A stretch of DNA of 42,698 bases. It comes from Thiorhodococcus mannitoliphagus. GTDB taxonomy: Bacteria > Pseudomonadota > Gammaproteobacteria > Chromatiales > Chromatiaceae. Position 1 is the stretch's first letter. Every line of letters begins with the position of its first letter. The notes beneath the pieces are model-generated. The model saw only the letters and a program-made list of their open reading frames with translations, was not told the DNA's origin and made no database searches. Below, one piece after another: positions 40,630-42,698 of this stretch. Position numbers and translations under genes: made by a program. Where the stretch lies: the NCBI RefSeq assembly GCF_010915725.1, contig NZ_JAAIJR010000042.1, forward strand, positions 1 to 42,698, written 5' to 3'.

Positions 40630-40702
40630 GGGCGTTCCTTCCGGCTCCAATCTCGATGAACAGAGAACCTGAAATCTGGCGGATGAGTGGTCGAAATCGA
40701 TC

Positions 40703-41935
40703 TCAGACAAGCACCTCGACCGGGGGCGGATGTCCTAGGAAGGCTGTCGGACTTGCCGTCAAGCCGTAAGCCCCTGACTGCATGACGGCAATCAGATCGC
40801 CTTCACGGGCGTGACCGAGCAGCATTTTATCGGCCAGCAGGTCGAGTGGGGTGCAGAGCGGGCCGACCACGGACGCCGTTTCGGGTTCGTCGCCCGACTC
40901 GACCCGATTGGCGACCAGCACCGGATAATTCTTGCGGATGACCTGCCCGAAGTTTCCCGAGGCGGCCAGATGATGGTGCAATCCGCCATCGGTGACCAGA
41001 AACACCTGACCGCGCGAGAGCTTGCGCTCGACGACCCGGCAGACATACACCCCGGCCTCGCCGATGATGAAGCGCCCGAGTTCGATGATCAACTCCGTAT
41101 CCGGCAGCGCGTGCCGGGCCGCTGGCAGGAGTTCGGACAGACGCGCGCCCACGGCGGCGAGATCCAGTGGTTGCTCGCCGGGGAAGTAGGGGATGCCGAA
41201 GCCGCCGCCGAGATTGAGCGCACGGACCGGGGCGGGCGCCTCCAAGGCCAGGCGCATGGCCAGTTCGAGCGTTTTCTCCTGGGCCTCGGAGATCGCCTCC
41301 GCGCGCAGATTCTGTGAACCGGAGAAGATATGGAATCCAATGAATTCGAGATCCATGGTCTTCATCCTGCCGAGCACGGCGGGTACCTGCTCGGCATCGA
41401 TCCCGAACTGCTTGGGGCCGCCGCTCATCTTCATCCCGGAGGATTTCAACTCGAAATCCGGATTGACGCGCACCGCGACCTTGGGCCGGATGCCCAGTGC
41501 CTCGCCGGCCTGAACCGCCGCCAGCAGCTCGCGTTCGGATTCCAGATTGATCACGATGCCGGCGGCAATGGCTTGGCGCAGCTCGATGGGGCTCTTGGCT
41601 GGACCGGCAAAGCTGATCTGATTCGGCGGCATGGGTGTGTCGAGCACGGTCTTCAATTCGCCACCGGAGGCCACGTCGAATCCATCGACCAGGCCGGCCA
41701 GATGTTGGACCACGGCCGGCATGGGATTGGCCTTGATCGCGTAATGCAGATGGATTTGATCCGGCATGGCTTGGCGTAGCTGGGCGATGCGCGCGCTGAT
41801 CAGGGCACGGTCATAAGCATAGAAGGGCGTGCGTCCGACACGCTCGGTCAGGCGGGTGATGGGGAAGCCGCCGATGACGAGCTGGTTGTCGCTGATTGCA
41901 CAGCTCAGCGGGGCGGTGTGGCGGATCGAACTCAT
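40703..41935 (-). CDS. PLP-dependent decarboxylase, exosortase-A-associated type
   Basis: A 410-residue fold-type III (alanine racemase-like barrel) decarboxylase of the DAP/ornithine decarboxylase family. FYAYDRALISARIAQLR leads to the PLP lysine in HYAIKANPMPAVV. Further features are GFDVASGGEL, the barrel strands ISFAGPAKS and VRVNPDF, GFHIFSGSQNL, the phosphate-binding GGGFGIPYFPGE, and late features ELGRFIIGEAGVYV and VVGPLCTPLD. This matches the subgroup tied to exosortase A (TIGR03099), where it works with an acyl-CoA ligase and carrier protein, neither of which is in the window. The ATG at 41935 is chosen because a longer frame would run through the DUF29 gene. It lies 73 bases upstream of wecB. 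Confidence 0.88.
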   Translation of the reverse strand: MSSIRHTAPLSCAISDNQLVIGGFPITRLTERVGRTPFYAYDRALISARIAQLRQAMPDQIHLHYAIKANPMPAVVQHLAGLVDGFDVASGGELKTVLDTPMPPNQISFAGPAKSPIELRQAIAAGIVINLESERELLAAVQAGEALGIRPKVAVRVNPDFELKSSGMKMSGGPKQFGIDAEQVPAVLGRMKTMDLEFIGFHIFSGSQNLRAEAISEAQEKTLELAMRLALEAPAPVRALNLGGGFGIPYFPGEQPLDLAAVGARLSELLPAARHALPDTELIIELGRFIIGEAGVYVCRVVERKLSRGQVFLVTDGGLHHHLAASGNFGQVIRKNYPVLVANRVESGDEPETASVVGPLCTPLDLLADKMLLGHAREGDLIAVMQSGAYGLTASPTAFLGHPPPVEVLV

Positions 41936-41960
41936 ATGGCTGTAGTTCCTGCCTGCCGGC

Positions 41961-42392
41961 TCAGGGCCAATAATTGGCGTCCAATAAGTCATCGACACTG
42001 TAAGGGCAATCGGCGGGAAAGTTGGCAGTGTCGATGCCGGTCTCGAAACTCGCCAGATCGACGGCGTCCTGATGAGCCTCGCGGATTTCTTCCTCAATGA
42101 AGCGCTTCAGGCTGGGCGAACCCTTGAGCAGCTTGAGGATATCCTTGCGCTGGGCGCGGATCGTCCCGGCCCAGCTCGACGAACGTTGCTCGGGTTGATA
42201 GTGCCAGTTCAACAGATGACCGATCAGAATCCGTAGGCGTCGATACAGTTCACGACGCTCATTGCCCATCTCGGCCTCTAGCTCTTCGGTGAGGTGCTCG
42301 ATATCCAGGGCCTCCAAACGGCCTGTTTGGAGCAAGTGGACTTGCTGCTCCAGCCAACGCAGGCGATCAGCGTCATGTAGATTGGGTTGCAT
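41961..42392 (-). CDS. DUF29 family protein
   Basis: A 143-residue helical protein of the DUF29 family (PF01724): DRLRWLEQQVHLLQTGRLEAL, DIEHLTEELEAEMGNERREL, then LRILIGHLLNWHYQPEQRSSSW, and the conserved ending DCPYSVDDLLDANYWP. The family is abundant in cyanobacteria and purple bacteria, often near repeats and Rpn/DUF4351 proteins; its function is unknown. Here it sits directly downstream of such a protein on the same strand. Confidence 0.9.
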   Translation of the reverse strand: MQPNLHDADRLRWLEQQVHLLQTGRLEALDIEHLTEELEAEMGNERRELYRRLRILIGHLLNWHYQPEQRSSSWAGTIRAQRKDILKLLKGSPSLKRFIEEEIREAHQDAVDLASFETGIDTANFPADCPYSVDDLLDANYWP

Positions 42393-42422
42393 CGAACAGC
42401 GCCCTCATGATGACTCGATGCG

Positions 42423-42698
42423 TCAATCGTTAGTGTTGAACACATCATCGAGCCGATTGGCGTCAAGAATCCGCTCGGCCCAAGCTTCCAACTGCTCGGT
42501 GCCGGCCGCCCGTAATCGCGCCCGAGTGGCCACGTCGAGCGGACCGAAACGCTTGATCAACTGGCGTTCGAGCAGGCTGCATTCACCTTCCTGTCGGCCC
42601 TCCTGCCGGCCCTCCTGCCAACCCTCCTGCCAACCTTGCCGCCGGCCCTCCTCCAGCCCTTGGCGTTTCCAGTCTTCCGTCCATTCGATGACGCTTTC
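42423..42698 (-). CDS. C-terminal part of a DUF4351/Rpn-type (PD-(D/E)XK) protein
   Basis: Only the last 91 codons are in the window; the N-terminal nuclease-like domain lies beyond the right edge. The visible part has a WTEDWKRQGLEEG lead and degenerate repeats of the type (Q)EGRQ/QEGWQ (five or six copies), then the DUF4351 region LLERQLIKRFGPLDVATRARLRAA, AWAERILDAN and a C-terminal DDVFNTND. Such proteins belong to the Rpn/YhgA-like family of recombination-promoting nucleases and are numerous in cyanobacteria and Chromatiaceae. The QEG tract is made of near-identical 12-base units and may vary in length between strains. Confidence 0.85.
   Translation of the reverse strand, partial: ESVIEWTEDWKRQGLEEGRRQGWQEGWQEGRQEGRQEGECSLLERQLIKRFGPLDVATRARLRAAGTEQLEAWAERILDANRLDDVFNTND

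Noticed and set aside
40630-40710. 27-residue N-terminal extension of WecB
   Set aside because: The ATG at 40629 has a good ribosome binding site and starts at the conserved first strand of the Rossmann fold.

Overview
The window is about 42.7 kb of GC-rich DNA. It looks like a gammaproteobacterial chromosome, most plausibly a purple sulfur bacterium (Chromatiaceae) or close relative. This is an inference from the mix of genes: a carboxysome shell protein CsoS1D, CrtQ/CrtO-type carotenoid end-group tailoring enzymes, gammaproteobacterial Rep, DUF2782 and DUF2189 proteins, an exosortase-A-associated exopolysaccharide locus, and many small repeats and toxin-antitoxin relics. There is no rRNA and no CRISPR array; one tRNA gene is present.

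Layout. 1-2047: toxin-antitoxin genes (partial RelE-type toxin, ParD/ParE) and a repeat-bearing gene-poor stretch. 2048-8831: creD, a convergent crtQ-like/crtO-like pair, a PilZ protein, a DUF2782 protein and the helicase gene rep. 8979-9055: tRNA-Arg(CCG). 9056-11656: a decayed mosaic holding a toxin relic with its antitoxin, small unknown genes, an IS110-family relic and a repeat. 11657-15499: Nudix hydrolase, csoS1D, a DUF2189 membrane protein and a DUF6268-type outer-membrane protein, all on the minus strand. 16196-26373: a compact chemosensory operon (MCP, CheB, CheR-TPR, CheA-REC, CheY, an Hpt-REC-REC-GGDEF diguanylate cyclase, CheW, and a divergent CheW-like protein). 27419-30711: a membrane-anchored ParA-like protein, a SPOR protein and an FlhG/MinD-like ATPase. 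31356-32195: a zinc-ribbon/Sel1 protein. 32509-42392: an exopolysaccharide region with an asparagine-synthetase-like protein, a giant ORF joining an O-antigen-ligase-like membrane protein to a heparinase II/III-like domain, wecB, an exosortase-A-type PLP decarboxylase and DUF29. The right edge cuts a DUF4351/Rpn-type protein.

How the parts may work together. The chemosensory operon resembles the Pseudomonas Wsp system: a methylated receptor array drives a hybrid CheA whose likely output is cyclic-di-GMP. Here the cyclase carries its own Hpt domain and two receivers, so a phosphorelay rather than a direct transfer is possible. The PilZ protein and the exopolysaccharide genes in the same window are plausible, unproven downstream partners. 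The ParA/SPOR/FlhG group could position surface or chemosensory structures.

Three families of small non-coding mobile repeats run through the window. Family B is about 100 bp, has eight copies, ends in GAAAG/CTTTC and is flanked by 3-bp TAA or TTA duplications in six copies. Family A is 160 bp, has three copies, and is flanked by 4-bp CTAG or CTGG duplications. Family C has two copies of about 150 bp. One B copy sits inside a C copy, and the other C copy shows the empty site. Another B copy lies in frame inside the giant polymerase-heparinase ORF.
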